From: Karstenula rhodostoma CBS 690.94
Lineage: Eukaryota > Ascomycota > Dothideomycetes > Pleosporales > Didymosphaeriaceae
Direction of reading: 5' to 3'
Length of the DNA: 64,000 nt
NCBI GenBank assembly: GCA_010093485.1
Contig: MU001496.1
Location: 1,059,666 to 1,123,665 of the forward strand
Positions 34,607 through 44,722 of the stretch are shown piece after piece (position 1 is the first letter of the stretch; the number at the start of each line of letters is the position of its first letter). Position numbers and translations under genes: made by a program. The notes under the pieces were generated by a model. The model saw only the letters and a program-made list of their open reading frames with translations, was not told the DNA's origin and did no database searches.

Positions 34607-35183
34607 ATGAAGCTCTCCGCTGCTCTCTACATTCTGGGCATCACCAGGTGAGCTAATACCATCTACCCTACTGACCCGTACAAAATGACTAATCTTCGCC
34701 AACAGCATTGCCGCTGGGAATCCTCTGCCCCAAGACGAGGAACCCAAGCCACCGCGCCCTACCGCGAGCTTCTCTCGCCCAGCCATCCCGAGCACCTGGA
34801 AGCCTTCGCTTCCACCGGTCCCGACTGTGTCCAAGCCCTCGTTTCCCCCCATCCCCACCGTCTCCAAGCCTCCTCTCCCCCCAGTCCCCACCGCCTCTAC
34901 ACCAGCACCCCCGAGCTCGAAGCCTACCGCCCCCCCTGCACCGAGCTCCAAGCCTCCAGGCCCCAAGCCCACCCGCAGCACCTTCAGCCGCTCCGTCAAG
35001 TACGTTGACCATCCCGAAGTATACATCTCCACAGCATCACAATTAACCAACTCCAGGCCTACTCCCTCCGGCACTCCCGTCAAACCGACCAAGTCCGCTA
35101 AGCCTACGTGGAGCAAGCCCGCGGCTCCCACGCCGACTGACGATGGTGACGACGACGACGACGATGATGATGATGAGGAGTAG
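34607..35183 (+). CDS. Small secreted proline-rich protein with poly-Asp tail
   Basis: A predicted secreted 153-aa protein. Exons are 34607-34647, 34706-34999 and 35057-35183. A signal peptide (MKLSAALYILGITSIAAG) precedes a Pro/Ser/Lys-rich body with three 11-aa repeats of form K-P-x-x-P-P-x-P-T-x-S, then a Thr/Ser/Pro linker, and an acidic end of nine Asp plus two Glu. No Cys, no enzyme domain. Could be a cell-wall-associated, calcium-binding-like or effector-type protein; function is unknown. A strong TATA box suggests high or regulated expression. Confidence 0.8.
34800..34898 (+). repeat. 33-nt tandem repeat coding 11-aa Pro-rich units
   Basis: Three direct 33-nt units (34800-34832, 34833-34865, 34866-34898) encode KPSLPPVPTVS, KPSFPPIPTVS and KPPLPPVPTAS. 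Synonymous changes between units show that protein sequence is conserved better than DNA. Confidence 0.85.
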
Positions 35184-35934
35184 AGCCGGCTTGGTTTGGA
35201 CTGGCGCATCACCTGGTGTGATGCCGTGTGACAGGTTTCCCATCCTATATTTCTCAAGGCACCCAGTTACGGTTTGATTTGCACAGGTGGACTTCCGGTC
35301 ATTCAACATGTACTGCGCCTCTGACTTTCTTATTTTGCTGGATAGGTGTATGTTGTTCAATCATTAAACAATTTGCCGTTTCCGGATGTTTTGATTTGTA
35401 GTGAACAAACATCAAGTCCCATCGACAAAAGGCCGGGCAGTCATCATGGAAAGTACTAAGGAGATCCGACGAGCTTCTCAGAAACTTCAGGGTAACAGAT
35501 CATTAAGTCGGCCTTAGTAGCAGGAATACCCTAAGACTTGTTCGCGTACGTGTAGAGACGATGTCGAGGATGCTCAAGAAGAGTTTTGGGAAAGATATCC
35601 GGGCGCTGTAAACACTCCTGTGTAATACCCTGAACCAGCCATACAGTGCTCCTAGCTAGATCAAGAACCAGTAAACCCATACATAGAGCGTCTAGATCTT
35701 CTGGACAGTGACGTAATTCTTCCAATGGCAACCACATCTGATTATTGTACGGTTGCTAGTTCTTGATAGAATTTCCACCCCAAGCCTTCCATTTCCATCG
35801 ATGACCATGGTGACGCGACAGAGAGCCCACGGCTTCGGGCTTGAACGGCGGAAAGAAAATCTTGAAGCGCACCCTAAATGGATAATGGTTTGCTTGCCTT
35901 GTTTGGAGAGATGAACGTTGCTTCCATTTCCAGA
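35184..35934. other. Convergent intergenic region
   Basis: Between the Pro-rich protein stop and the DHA2 pump stop on the other strand. No gene was seen. Confidence 0.5.
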
Positions 35935-37677
35935 TCACTCTTCCTTGCCTTCCCAATTCTGTCTCCCTACTTCCTCGTTTTCGAGGGAGAGCTCCTTCAT
36001 CCCAAGTGAAACAAGCGCCCCAACAACGGCGAATCCTGTTAGTATCCACCAAATTATTCTCAACGAGTCTGCATACGCATCGGTGATTGCATCCAACAGG
36101 GCTTCTGACAGTGAGACGTGCCTCAAATGTGGTATGAATCCAATCGCCATTGCAGGATCCCTAAGAGCAGCAACAGACTCCGGTAGGTGCCCTACCCGTG
36201 GGATCGCACGCCCGAACGCGCTACTAAAGGCTGACGCCCCACAAGCCATGCCGACCAGGCCCCCAAAAACCCGGAAGGATACCAAGGTGCCTGCAGCGAG
36301 ACCTTGGTCGTTGACTGTGGGAGCGCTGGCTTGTATAGCGATAGTGGGAGCTGTGAAGAGCGTGCCGAGCCCAATGCCGGCGATTATCTGGAAGCCAACT
36401 GATCCAGCGAGCGATGTGTTACGGTTCCACAGCGATATGAGACCCATACTGACTGCTAGCAAGATCCATCCGATCCATATCGACCACCGATATTTGCGCG
36501 TCTGTTCGACTGCCAGGGCCGCGACGCCACTCAGCACTACGACGATGACGCATATTGGTAAGAGAGAAACGGCGGCTTGGAGAGGCGTCTCACGAAATAC
36601 TGCTTGGAAGTACAGCGGCAGGTACAGCAAGACGCCATAAAGGACTGCGCCATGGATGAATCCACCAAGCAGTGTGACTTGCGCGGTGGTGTTTCCCATG
36701 ATCCGATGTGGGATGCACGGTTGTGCGGGATATTTCTCCCAAACAGCGAAGCCGAGAAGTAACACAATGCCCAATACAAACGGCACCAAAGTCCGCCAGG
36801 AAGACCAGGGGTAGATGGCTGGAGCCCAGCTCAGTGGCAGCGCAAAAAGTATAGCCCCGGCCGCAAACAGCGCCATACCAGTCCAGTCTAGTTTCTTCAA
36901 TTTGGTGCCCAAAGAGTCCTCGAACGGCTTCAACTTCAAGAATAAGTATGCGCATGGCGTTGCGACTGTGACGAAAGGCAGGTTATACCACCCGAGCCAA
37001 CGCCAGCTGGCATACTCACTAAAAAGCGCTCCGATGACGGGTCCAAGGATACTTCCGATAGCCATAGGTATTGTGAGCAATCCTATCCATAGCGGGCGTT
37101 CTTTGAGGTTCGTCATATCCGTAACGATGACTTCGCTGAGAACATCCAGGCCACCGCCGCCTAGTCCCTGTAGAACTCTTCCTGCAATCGCCGTCCTCAT
37201 ATTTCCCGCCAAAGCGAAAACAACAGCTCCAGCCGAAAAAAGAGCTAGGCCTGCGAAAAGCGGTATGCGTCGTCCGAGGACATCTGAAACGGTGACGTAG
37301 ATTGGCTGCACGACGGCTACGGCGAGCATGAAGGAGACGCTCGCCCAGAAGGCTTCTATAGTCGTGCCGCTGAGCTGAGTCGTCATGCTCTGTGGCAAAG
37401 GTCAGTCCGGATATCTGAGGTCTTACTGACAAGTTGCGAGTAGGTCTACCGGAATCGCAACCGCCAATGCAGTCGCATCGAGCGTCACGAGCAACACTAG
37501 CAACCATAGCGACAGTGAAGCTAACCAGAACTGATACGGCTTCTTCCAATTGGACGGGCTTTTCGTGCTTTTAGCTACTGCAGTTGTGCTTAACGCCCTT
37601 TCGATGTCCTCGTCTGCGTTGATTGCAGTGATGCCTACAACATAACTCTTGATCTCTGTGCTTTCGGCAGAATCCAT
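35935..37677 (-). CDS. MFS multidrug/toxin efflux pump, DHA2 (14-TM) type
   Basis: A plasma-membrane H+ antiporter of 560 aa. Exons 37677-37450 and 37389-35935 join as ...LAVAIP-SMTTQLSG (phase 0). The intron starts gtagac, a weak donor, and ends ccacag. DHA2 signatures are LDATALAVAIP in TM1, SDVLGRRIPLF (motif A), GRVLQGLGGGGLDVLSEVI (motif B region), and LGPVIGALFSEYASWRWLGW (motif C with the following WRW loop). Fourteen hydrophobic segments are visible. Fungal relatives export toxins and antifungals. Substrate unknown; no biosynthetic cluster adjoins it directly. Confidence 0.92.
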
Positions 37678-38927
37678 CTTTCAGTGTGGGAATCAGTAAG
37701 AAGGTCGTCAGTTCGGCTGTCGACAGCAACCGCTTGTCAAAGTTCTCAAGGAAGCTGTGGGGTTGAGGCAATCTATATTGGTTTGTTCACGTTAGTAACC
37801 GCGCTCAACAATATTATCAACTAACCTATCACATCCGACCATATTATGCGGATTTGTTGAACGTTCTACTTACATCAACTAAGATCCATATGTCCTTTCT
37901 GGTCTTTCGACAGACGATTGATGAACTCATTGCGGGGAAAAGTCGACCTTTTCAGCAAACCATCTCGCCCCCGCTCCCAGTCTTGAGCTGAACCTCACTT
38001 CTGGCTGGATAACCTGAGCCTTAAACAAGGCACAAGTCGCTATTCTAGACCTTCTCATGCACCTTTCTCGCTTGGCTTGCTCCTCGTTGGCTTGCTCCCC
38101 GAGAAAACTGATAGGTTGGCCTTTCATGCCGAAACCCCGGGTCACGACACACGATGCATCAATCAGCCAGCCATGCGCAAATGTTGAGGCTGAGACGTCT
38201 GAGCCGTGTAGTAGCGTTTGAGAATCGTGGTAGCGAACATGGGGCTAAAATATTTGTGGGTGATGAAGGGGGAAGCTGCGCGAGGCGGACGATGCTCCGG
38301 AGTGCTAGTAGTAGCTGCATTACGATGTGTCGGCGCCTTGGGTTCAGCTATCAGTCCACTTTAAAGTTTGGTAAGCAGAAGCTGCAGTAAACCAAGTAAT
38401 CACCGCAGCATTCCGTGAAAATAAAGCAACACCTGTGCGAAGATGGACGAAGTGATGAGGAGAGCTTTCGCGAAGGGCTCGATACCAAGGGTAGAGAACG
38501 AGGTTACTATAGGTGGTTATCTGCACTACCACTAAAGACGGTTTGTCTCTCAAGTCACTCGCACATTTCAGCGCACGAGATATGCGTGACACTTTGCAAT
38601 CAATCTTATTATAGTTATACTCGATGCGCGCACATCCCACTGGATCATAGCGATCGGGCTAGCAGGCGTAGATATTGACGAGGCTTGCCTTATTACTCTT
38701 TGCAAACCTTCTTGTAATCATGAATACCTCATCCCGGTGTAAATCAGCGTACCCAGACGCCCGGCGAGGTATGGTGGCTATGAATCAAGCTCTTCACCAT
38801 GTCCAACCTGCCGTGCTCCTCTCTTCTTGAGGTGGCGCGGGTATCAACATGGAATCCGATTTTCGATGGATAAATAGTGCATAGGAGATGTTTGATAGCT
38901 TAGGGGGGTGCTGCACGGCAAGAGTAA

Positions 38928-38949
38928 GGGGTAAGGGAGGGGAGGGGGG
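38928..38949 (+). other. Candidate G-quadruplex (G-rich run)
   Basis: Four consecutive G-tracts (gggg, ggg, gggg, gggggg) are separated by one to three bases, matching the usual G3+N1-7 pattern. A further G6 run lies at 38903-38908. Confidence 0.5.
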
Positions 38950-41900
38950 CATCAAAATGCATTCTCTACGGCGTAATAGGACAATCTCTGCACGCGTCCT
39001 CCAGACTCATCATGGACACCGGCGATGCAGCATCATATCGATTTCTTGGGCACTCATAGTGGCTCAAGTCACTCCAGTGTCACCCATCACGTGTCGGACT
39101 GGCAAAGTGAAAGTTATTTCTGGACGACAGTTGTTCCAACAACGTACTCCAAGATGAATACGAGAGTGAGACAGTTAGAAACCTAGACGTAGCCGAAGCG
39201 CGCCATCCGAGACTCCTTCTGCGTTAGTTCAAGGAGGATCAAAATCGGTCTGATCTAGAGGAGACGCCGCCCCCTGTACATATTCGTGACATGCAGAGAG
39301 TCTAGCACGAGTGGTGACACGTCGCGATAGATGGTATCGGGGATACTCCGTGGTGAGTGTTGCTCTTCATGCAGGCAACCGTGCAGTGGCCTCCAGCGAG
39401 CATCCCCGACTGTTTCAAGGTCTTGTTACCTGCACGAGAGAGTCATTGCGATTACCAACGAGAGTCAGTCCACCAAGAAATGACGGGCAACACTATAGTC
39501 AAATTACAGAAATGCGCGAATGACTCTCGCAGGCAGCACCTGAAACGGGCGGGGATACGCAAAAAGATGACCTTTTCTAGAAGTCGGATATTGTGACTCT
39601 CATTCGCTCATCGGAGATCGTGGGCCGCGTCGTCGACAGTAAGACGCGGCTGCCTACATGTTCTGATTTACACGCGTACGTCGTGTTTCGTTTGCCACGC
39701 GTTCACGGTTACTATTCGAACGGTTGCCTTCATTTTGAAGCATGTCGCCAGTCGTCTGAATGTCCTCTAGGCAGCAATAACGCAAGCGGCCGACACAGAG
39801 GCGTGCTATGGTGCGTGCCATGGCCCATGCGCTGATAAGGCAGTATGTGCGGTGAAAGCGGATCAAAAGTAGAAGGATGCCATGGTGGCCGAGCGACAGA
39901 GGATGTCTTCTTCCAATCAGTGGCCCCTGAGTGGTTGTTGCAATCCTAGTGGACGTGGGAACAAAGCTAAGAGGGGCGTAGGAGGAACACTCACTCGGTC
40001 AGCACGAGGTGTTCGACTAGTGAAGAGCAGGGATGGTTATACTGCGTTTCCGCACGGTGCTAGGCCTAGGAAAAGAAAACACACGGAACGCAGTAACGAA
40101 CTAGGATAACTGTAACTTTAGCAACGGGCGATAGGATGCTGTGCGGACCTTGCAAGAGTAGGCGACTGTGGACAGCGACGTGGTCGTGGAGCCACGATGA
40201 GGGTACACTGGCGGGCGGCTATTTTCTCATGGTTTGCTACCACAGCATTGGGGGAACACGCATGGTGACGCACACGCTCCGCCCGCTTGCATGGTATTTG
40301 TTTGCTGCTCCAGCGCGTTTGCCGGGAAAAGCCTGTCGAGGTGTTACTCGCTAACAGGCACGAGGCCGGTCTCCTGAGGGATGAGTCACCACCGAATTTT
40401 GGCCCCTCTTGAAACTCACCCTTTCGCTGTGCCTACACCGCGATTTACTTTGCCTCCTCTTTCATGGGTAATGGTAGGAAAGCGGCAATAGCTGGCGACT
40501 GATAGCGTCACCAGACACAACGTGCGTGGCGGTAGGTAGAGACTGGAAGTCATAGCTGGAGGTGGAGGGGCAAGTCCAGAATCTGGGTCTCTGCGTTGGC
40601 GACAACGTCGCCTCGTTGCGCCTCCATCCCCGGGGCCGAGGGAAGGTGCATTGAAGTCGATTTGATCACATGTTTCGTTTACAGCCCCAACAAAATATCC
40701 GACAATGCGGACGAAGGGAGGAAGTCGCTGTTCGGACAAGGCGGGTCTATCGGACTTCGGCGAGGTAGTTGTTGAGGTGACATGTCAGGAAACGGGGAGG
40801 AGCAATCCAACAGGCGAGCTGTTGCTTCAGCTCCGCGTCGTCCGAAGTCGTTGCCACAAGAAACACAGTGAATATTCGCCTCCACTGGCCAGACCCCCGA
40901 ACGAGCAAACCATATGGTATCATGTGATCGAGGCCAGGTGCACCGCCACAGGACCCTGACACAGTGGCTGATTGCAGGGGTCTAGGCGAAACGGGATTGG
41001 AGCAAGCGAGACGACTGGGGAAGTATTTTGGGATTACACGCTGACAGGTGGATGCACGCTAGATTCGACGTGCAGGTGTATTGCTCAGCCAGCGCAACAA
41101 ACGTGGCCTCCTGGTTAGTCTGCGAGCGCAAACCCACGTTAGGGCTGCAAAGGCGATGCTGCGTGAACCCGAGTAGGGCTGCGCGTCATGGCGTGGCCAG
41201 AAGAGACTTTGCATACCGTGTAGGTACACAGTACATCCCGAGCGTCGCACAGGGCGGTTCCGCCGGAGCAACGTTCCGGCCGGCGATTTTGAGTGGAAAT
41301 GGAAAGGATGCAGGATGTGTACGCGGCCATAGCGCATTCGCCGAGAGGGATCGCGACGGTGTGCGTGCTCGCGAGATAAGGAGTCGTGATATCGCGGTGA
41401 GGTGAGACAGAACCAATCGCGCTGATACGGGGAGTGGAGCAAGCAGCGGACGAAGAGTCAGAGCATCCGTACGCAAGATGAGTTGTCGAGGCAGCGTAGG
41501 GGAATTTTGACGTTGGAAGTGTGGTGTGGGCTCGGTAGGCGTGCAGCCCGCCGAGCGCCACAGGGATTAAAGATGCAACGAGGGCCAGTAGGGGCACCGG
41601 GAAGCGTTCCAAAATTCGACATGATGGTGTGCCAAGAGTTCGACGAGAGATTGCAAGGGTAGGAATGGCGGCAGAAACAAAGTCAAGCAGGAAGCCTTCA
41701 TGCAGAAAGCGGGCCAAGGCGTTCCGTTTTGACCAGTGGGTGGCTGCGCACACTCGACTTCGGTCGAGGAAACCTGCTTCAAGACAAGCCTACTGCACGC
41801 GCTGGAGATCGCAGCATATCCGCTGTGCTGTTTTCAGCGTGCCGTCGAATCATGGGCGCCGTGGCTGCGCGAAGGTGCAGCAGCGGGGCCGCCGTCATCC

Positions 41901-42898
41901 ATACACAAACGGAAGAGAGATGAGGGCTCACGATGTCCAGAGTAGCGGTAAGGAAACAGGCGCGCCAGCAGCAGCAGCGGCAGCATGATCCAAGCAACAA
42001 GCTGTGAGATGTTGTCGAGAAAAATTTTCTCCTCGGGCGGAGATTGGTGAGCGGTCCTACCGCAATACTCGAGGGGGCTCGCAGTGAGCTCCAAGCGGAC
42101 TCGTACGGTGCGGCTCAACTCGAGCTGCGACGTTTGGGCCGAGCATCCCAGCGACCGCAAACGAACCGTTGGGCAGCCAAAATTTGGTACGCTTGCGTCC
42201 CGTTCTGGGACGGGAGCACTCCAGACTCCTCCCCCTTCCGCGACGCCGGCGTGGTGTAGCTGCGGAGCTAGCGACGTCGCAAGCAAGCAAGCGCCGAGGG
42301 GAATGTTGGCCGAGATGGATGATGGATGCCGACGCAGGCTCGCAGCGCATGCACAGGCGCGTCCTTTGGGCTCTCGTCCTCGGCGGCCGAATGAACCTGC
42401 GCGTCGTCGAAGGATGGAGCGCCGCTGGGGCCACGGACAGCCCTCAGGAGTCAGGACACGGCCGGCCGGCTGGATGCATTCGGCGCGCATTGACGAGCAG
42501 CCACGCTGCCTGACGTTGGATCTTCATGAGCAGTGGAGCGCGAGGTCCTGTTACTTGGGAGGCAGAGCGGGACCGAGGCGCGCACACACGCTACACGAAA
42601 CGATAGCACGACTCGAGGGGTGGCGCGCAGTGCTGCGCAGCTGGGCAGGGTGGGCGCAGAAGAGCGATGCGTTGCCCAAGCGTGGCACAGCAAAGGGCAC
42701 AACGGCCAAGCTGGCTCACAAGGGTCGGATATTGGGATGCGAGTACCTTCTAGGCAGTTTCGACGCCACGACCATTACCGCTGACGATAGCAAAACATAC
42801 CGTTTGGATACGCCCGGCGAGTGACGAGGCTGCCCTCCTGTTCGCATGTGTGAGTGCCAAATGGCGTCGGCGGGCGTCTATTCGTGCGCTGCGTGCAC

Positions 42899-42935
42899 CC
42901 TCGCCTCGCCTCGCAGCACTCGCAGCACTCGCCGC
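42899..42935 (+). repeat. Short tandem repeats (ctcgc and gcagcact types)
   Basis: Reiterated cctcg pentamers are followed by two gcagcactc units. A simple-sequence patch in GC-rich non-coding DNA. Confidence 0.55.
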
Positions 42936-43516
42936 AGACTCAGCGCCGCGTGGAGGCTGAAGCGCCCGTCCCGGGCAGCAATATAGCGGGAGTCGTAGTC
43001 AGACCCATATATTAGGGTGCGTCGGTGCGATCGGGGGCGTGTCAGGGGGCGGACGTCTGGCGGACAAGGGGGTGAAGGCATTGCAGGCTGCCCCCGGCCA
43101 GGCTGGCTGTCGCTTTTGGCCCGCGGGCGGAAAACCCAGTCCAGCCGCATTGCAGCGCCTGGGTACGGTACTTAACGAGCCGGGCCCTCCGCTTCGCGCA
43201 CACTTGAGGCTCGTCCTGACTACACCACCCATATTACCAAGCACTCCACCACACCGCGACACAGGATCCCCATACTGGATCCTTCTGGCATTTTCGAGGA
43301 ACACATCACCGCAAAGCTCAATGTGCTGTCGACAGATTCACCTTTCCTTCTCTGCCGCTGAGCTCTCCTCTCCATTTACTCACACCCGACAACGACACAC
43401 AAACGGAATCTGCGACCGGTGAGGTGGTCATTCACAGTTGCGCGCGCCCGCCACTCTTCCTCCGCCTCGTTTCCGCTCCCCACAAAAGGGCCCAACCCGG
43501 TGCCGTCACCACCAAC

Positions 43517-44722
43517 ATGAACTTCGCTCCCCAGTACCCAGCGCCTCCGGGCTACATGCCTTACGAAAGTTACCCGCACCGCCAGACGCCTCCAATGTCC
43601 CCCGGCCCTGGCTACTACTCTCCCCGCTACGGCGCCCAAGGAGCCTCGCCGTCGCCGCACCCCTCTCCCAAGGTCCAGGGCCACTCGCGCCGCGCGTCGC
43701 ACGCTGTCCCGCCACAGTACAACGCCTACACCTCGCCGCGCGGCGCCAACACGCCACAGTTCATGTCGCCGCGCTACTACCAGACGCCACAGCGTACGCC
43801 CGAATATGTAAGTGGTTATTTTGGTTACGCTCAAACGAGCCGGCAACGCCGCGATACGGACGCGACGCCCCTCAAACGTTCCAATCGTGAGAAGGCTCGT
43901 CGTCCGTCGCTATCAGCGCGCTACGTGCAACCCAAGGACGTCTATGGCGACTTCGACCCTGTCTACGAGCGAGAGCCGCCGCCGCCGTACACTCGCCACG
44001 CCTCGTACGGTTATGCTGATTACAACGTCCGCCACCAGGTCCCAATCTATGAATCAGAGCCAAAGGCGAGCAGCCGTCCACGACGTGCGTCTCACGCCAC
44101 CCGTGCCCAGCCGCAGCCGCAGCCGACCCCCAAGCGGCCTGCGCCAGCGACCAAGACGACACGAAGAGCAACAGAAGAAGACGCCTGCCGCGCCGGTATC
44201 CCCGCTGGCTACTCGTACAAGAATTGGGACCCCACCGAAGAGCCCATCATGTTGTTGGGTAGTGTCTTCGACGCAAACTCCCTCGGCAAGTGGATCTACG
44301 ACTGGACCGTCTTCCACTATGGGCCTACAACCCCTCTCGCCGAGATGGCGGGTGAGCTTTGGCTTCTCCTCATCCAGCTTGCTGGCAAAGTCAAGCGCGC
44401 CGAAGAGACCATGCCCAAGATCCGCAGGAAGGAGAACCACGAGATGGTCGAGGACTTCCTGGAGAGCGGCGAGCGTCTGTGGATCCGCTTCGCCAAGCTC
44501 CTCAAAGTGTGTGAGGACTTCATGTGGAAGGCCGCTAAGAAAGAGACGGGAGAGAAGAAGCCTCTTGCCATGGGCAAGAACAGCGGTTGCGAGTTCGTCG
44601 ACTCCATCTTTGGTCGCGACCGTGAGCTCGAGAAGACGGAGAAGCTAATGACTGGCATGCGTCTTTGGTCCATGCGTTTTGATGCGAACTGCGAAGAGAT
44701 CCTTCGCCACCCCACGGCCTAG
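43517..44722 (+). CDS. Vegetative cell-wall gp1-like protein
   Basis: A 401-aa protein of the kind often auto-named vegetative cell wall protein gp1 in fungi. The first third is Pro/Tyr/Ser-rich and disordered, with repeated YxSPRY and TPQ motifs. The second half is helical and charged, including GYSYKNWDPTEEPIMLLGSV and FLESGERLWIRFAKLLKV, with no signal peptide or TM segment, so an extracellular role is doubtful. I start it at MNFAPQYPAPPGYM. A strong gtaagt donor at 43808 sits inside the frame (near residues 97-98), but no convincing acceptor pairs with it, so I keep one exon. It is the only gene in about 11 kb. Confidence 0.75.
   Translation: MNFAPQYPAPPGYMPYESYPHRQTPPMSPGPGYYSPRYGAQGASPSPHPSPKVQGHSRRASHAVPPQYNAYTSPRGANTPQFMSPRYYQTPQRTPEYVSGYFGYAQTSRQRRDTDATPLKRSNREKARRPSLSARYVQPKDVYGDFDPVYEREPPPPYTRHASYGYADYNVRHQVPIYESEPKASSRPRRASHATRAQPQPQPTPKRPAPATKTTRRATEEDACRAGIPAGYSYKNWDPTEEPIMLLGSVFDANSLGKWIYDWTVFHYGPTTPLAEMAGELWLLLIQLAGKVKRAEETMPKIRRKENHEMVEDFLESGERLWIRFAKLLKVCEDFMWKAAKKETGEKKPLAMGKNSGCEFVDSIFGRDRELEKTEKLMTGMRLWSMRFDANCEEILRHPTA

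Larger units (their letters stand above)
37678..43516. other. Gene-poor interval of about 5.8 kb
   Basis: No gene was supported in either strand. A G-rich run lies at 38928-38949. From about 41.1 to 42.8 kb long frames overlap on both strands with Arg/Cys/Ser-rich content, as expected from stop-poor GC-rich non-coding DNA. A TATA-like catatatta lies at 43004-43012, about 500 bases before the gp1-like gene. Possible non-coding transcripts cannot be seen from sequence. Confidence 0.5.

Noticed and set aside
41139..42824. Long overlapping frames (204-246 aa) on both strands
   Set aside because: Arg/Cys/Ser-rich, no motif, no intron logic, and opposite strands are equally open; typical of stop-poor GC-rich non-coding DNA.
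43808..43843. gtaagt donor inside the gp1-like gene as an intron
   Set aside because: No pairing acceptor with a branch site at fungal intron length; the continuous frame is coherent.
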